Source: Micromonospora cathayae
GTDB taxonomy: Bacteria > Actinomycetota > Actinomycetes > Mycobacteriales > Micromonosporaceae
DNA length: 64,000 nt
Reading direction: 5' to 3'
NCBI RefSeq assembly: GCF_028993575.1
Contig: NZ_CP118615.1
Location: 2,666,001-2,730,000 of the forward strand
The number at the start of each line of letters is the position of its first letter. The stretch's first letter is position 1. Below are positions 62,607 through 64,000 of the stretch, piece by piece. The position numbers and the translations under genes are program-made. Below the pieces are notes generated by a model that searched no databases, had not been told where the DNA came from, and saw only the letters and a list, made by a program, of their open reading frames with translations.

Positions 62607-63695
62607 TCAGGCGGGGCGTGGATCCAGTCCACCGATGGGCCGGGCCGTGAGGTCGCTGCGGGCCAGGGCGACCGCGATGCGGTCGAGCGCCCGGTCGCCG
62701 TCACCGTGGGCCAGCACGGACGCGAGGAGCGTCTCGGCGTCGCTGCTCGGCGGCTTGAGGGCGGGGGGCTGCTGGGCGTTGGTCCACTGGCCGTGGGTGG
62801 GGTCAGGGCAGCCGGGTCGCCGCTTGGCGCTCGGGGTGGGCGCCGAGCTGCGGGCGGTCCGGTGTTCGGTCCGGGCCGGTGGCTTGTCGCACAGCCGGCG
62901 GTCGTCGTCGTCGGCCCGCTCGGTGGGGTCGCCGGCGTCGATTGCGGGGGCTGGGGTGGTGTTGGCCTCGGTCGGGCCGACGATCGGCGGCGGCTGTGGC
63001 GTGGCCGGCCCGGTGGGTTGACCGGTCGCGGGGGTCGGCGTGGGCCACGGTGCAGGGGCGGCATCCGGGGTCGGGACGGCCGGTGCCGGGGCGACCAGGT
63101 CGGGCAGGGTGATGGGCGGCAGGGTGATCGCGGGCGGGTCGATGACGACCGGCGGGACCGCCACCGGGGGGACGTCGATGACGATGGGCGGGACGGCGAC
63201 CGGGGGCACGTCGATGACGATCGGCGGCAGGTCGACGGGCGGCACGTCGAGGATGGGTGCGGGCACCGGCGGGTCGGCGGGCGCCGGGCGTGCCGGCTCC
63301 GGGGTGGTGGGCTGCTCGGCCGGTGGCTGCTCGTCGTGGGGCTCGTCGGCCTGGTCGTCGCGCGGCTCGGCCGGCGCGGGTGCCGGGTCGGGGTTGGCGG
63401 GCTGCTCCGGCTCCGGGTCAGGCTCAGCGGGCTGCTCGTCACGCCGCGGCTGCTCCGGCTCCTGCGCGGGCGGCTCGTCGCACGGCTCGTCGGGGCGGTC
63501 CGGTGCTGGCCGGTCGCGGGCTGGCGCGGGCAGCACCCGGTCGACCACCTCGGCGACGTGCTCCACCACGGCAGGCACAGGCCGGTCGTCGGCGTGCGCC
63601 GGGCTGTCGAGGGCAGCCAGACCGAGGAGGGCCCCGCCGGTGAGGGCGGCGGCGAGGACAGCGCGGCGCAGCCACGCACGGACGATCATGGACAT
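62607..63695 (-). CDS. Secreted Pro-rich repeat protein of an accessory region
   Basis: A 362-residue protein: signal peptide (MSMIVRAWLRRAVLAAALTG, cut near AHADD), then ~110 residues of Pro/Glu/Asp-rich sequence, then tandem repeats of about 11 residues (IVIDVPPVAVPP, VVIDPPAITLPP; DNA about 63115-63255), then more Pro/Thr-rich sequence and a charged C-terminus. The ATG at 63695 has GGGGGAGG 9 nt upstream. Nothing suggests enzymatic activity; it resembles long, flexible cell-surface proteins of actinobacterial mobile elements. Function unknown. Confidence 0.75.
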   Translation of the reverse strand: MSMIVRAWLRRAVLAAALTGGALLGLAALDSPAHADDRPVPAVVEHVAEVVDRVLPAPARDRPAPDRPDEPCDEPPAQEPEQPRRDEQPAEPDPEPEQPANPDPAPAPAEPRDDQADEPHDEQPPAEQPTTPEPARPAPADPPVPAPILDVPPVDLPPIVIDVPPVAVPPIVIDVPPVAVPPVVIDPPAITLPPITLPDLVAPAPAVPTPDAAPAPWPTPTPATGQPTGPATPQPPPIVGPTEANTTPAPAIDAGDPTERADDDDRRLCDKPPARTEHRTARSSAPTPSAKRRPGCPDPTHGQWTNAQQPPALKPPSSDAETLLASVLAHGDGDRALDRIAVALARSDLTARPIGGLDPRPA

Positions 63696-63746
63696 GGCCA
63701 GCACCTCCCCCAGGTCGGCCGTGGTGTCCCGTGGATCAGACTCAGC

Positions 63747-63774
63747 ACACTAGTACGACTTGGCGATCAAGCAA
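63747..63774 (-). promoter_or_regulatory. Putative promoter of the Pro-rich protein gene
   Basis: On the minus strand, -35 TTGCTT (63769-63774) and -10 TAGTGT (63747-63752) with a 16-bp spacer, about 50 bp before the start codon. Confidence 0.5.
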
Positions 63775-63810
63775 ACGCACGCGGTCACTTTCCTCACGGC
63801 AACTTCTTGA

Positions 63811-63823
63811 ATGCAACTTGCAT
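63811..63823. promoter_or_regulatory. Palindrome, candidate operator
   Basis: ATGCAA-C-TTGCAT, a perfect 6-bp inverted repeat around one base, upstream of the promoter of the Pro-rich protein gene. AACTTGCATCA inside it also occurs (reverse strand) in the AT-rich patch near 60213. Confidence 0.55.
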
Positions 63824-63858
63824 CAGTCGAAGCGAGTTGCGTCGATTACCCGGTCCGT

Positions 63859-63872
63859 CAGCATCCATGCTG
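63859..63872. promoter_or_regulatory. Second palindrome, candidate operator
   Basis: CAGCAT-CC-ATGCTG, a perfect 6-bp inverted repeat 36 bp from the first palindrome. The two together suggest a controlled, possibly divergent, promoter region of an integrated element. Confidence 0.5.
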
Positions 63873-64000
63873 GTATGCGCTTCACGGCCCGTCGGCCAGC
63901 GGCTACGCCCCGACGTGGGGCCCATGCGCCATCCGATCAGTGCGGCAGACCGGACAGTCCAGGATGGATCAGGCGGTCGTGAAGTCGCAGGTGTCGCCGC

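Larger units (their letters stand above)
63696..64000. other. Intergenic, lower-GC regulatory region at the right edge
   Basis: A 305-bp gap with clearly lower GC than the rest of the window. It holds the promoter and two palindromes listed separately. A reverse-strand TGA at 63969-63971 preceded by a short open frame to the edge could be the end of another gene, but only ten codons are visible. Confidence 0.5.

Noticed and set aside
63731..63982. An 83-codon forward frame across the right-edge palindromes
   Set aside because: No ribosome site, no domain, and it runs over the promoter and operator-like sites.
63969..64000. 3' end of another reverse-strand gene at the right edge
   Set aside because: Only about ten codons before the edge are visible (reading GDTCDFTTA then stop), too few to support a gene call.

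Overview
This is a very GC-rich chromosomal segment of an actinobacterium. The best guess is the Micromonosporaceae (Micromonospora or a close relative). That rests on the base composition, frequent GTG starts, GTGA/ATGA gene overlaps, leaderless-looking promoters, and actinobacterial gene sets: Mec-CysO-CysM, ClpS-DUF2017, a LAL-type LuxR regulator, a GH12-CBM2 cellulase behind a CebR-like box, and a hut operon with an RpiR regulator. No 16S rRNA lies in the window, so the genus is an inference.

Layout. 1-4.0 kb (minus): an operon of a membrane-anchored solute-binding protein, a multi-pass membrane protein and a trypsin-like protease fused to a degenerate NTPase, cut by the left edge. 4.4-13.2 kb: cupin, GH15 hydrolase, a LigD-type phosphoesterase with a dead ligase domain, aldo/keto reductase, GH12-CBM2 cellulase, FAD monooxygenase, cytochrome oxidase subunit I. 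13.5-15.2 kb: a K+/H+ antiporter pair whose transporter ends in a UBP-type zinc finger, followed by a 26-nt poly(C) run and a long inverted repeat. 15.4-24.5 kb (minus): LAL regulator, pncB, pncA, MFS transporter, and a receiver/thioredoxin-reductase-like fusion with its cNMP-domain histidine kinase. 24.7-35.1 kb: a putative pseudo-GTPase, then a block syntenic with M. tuberculosis Rv1331-Rv1341 (clpS, DUF2017, mec, cysO, cysM, metallo-beta-lactamase fold enzyme, rph, rdgB) with an inserted glycosyltransferase. 36.5-44.5 kb: a histidine utilisation operon (rpiR-hutU-M20-hutF-hutI-hutH) in which an M20 amidohydrolase takes the place of HutG. 44.6-49.1 kb: methyltransferase/MOSC/expansin genes, an odd tRNA overlapped by an HNH nuclease gene, and bcp. 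49.3-52.0 kb: a cobalt/nickel ECF transporter (cbiMNQO) behind a palindromic operator. 52.0-58.7 kb: a copper/redox cluster (ECF sigma factor, anti-sigma candidate, MauE, DsbA-like, CopC-CopD, YcnI) in which ycnI carries two single-base frameshifts. 58.9-61.5 kb: a membrane protein and a GT87 mannosyltransferase. 61.6-64 kb: a wrecked oligoribonuclease gene next to a wrecked tRNA-His, then accessory DNA with palindromes, probably the edge of an integrated element.

Three themes recur. First, decayed or repurposed domains: dead ligase, pseudo-GTPase, a TrxR-like enzyme without its CxxC, and a P-loop without lysine. Second, GC-rich minisatellites in linkers and gaps. Third, small indels in ycnI, orn and tRNA-His that are either real decay or assembly error, and only the raw reads can tell. 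The observations most worth following are the CysO protein with a 25-residue tail after its Gly-Gly, the HNH/tRNA overlap, the dead ligase domain, and the orn/tRNA-His ruin beside the apparent island edge.
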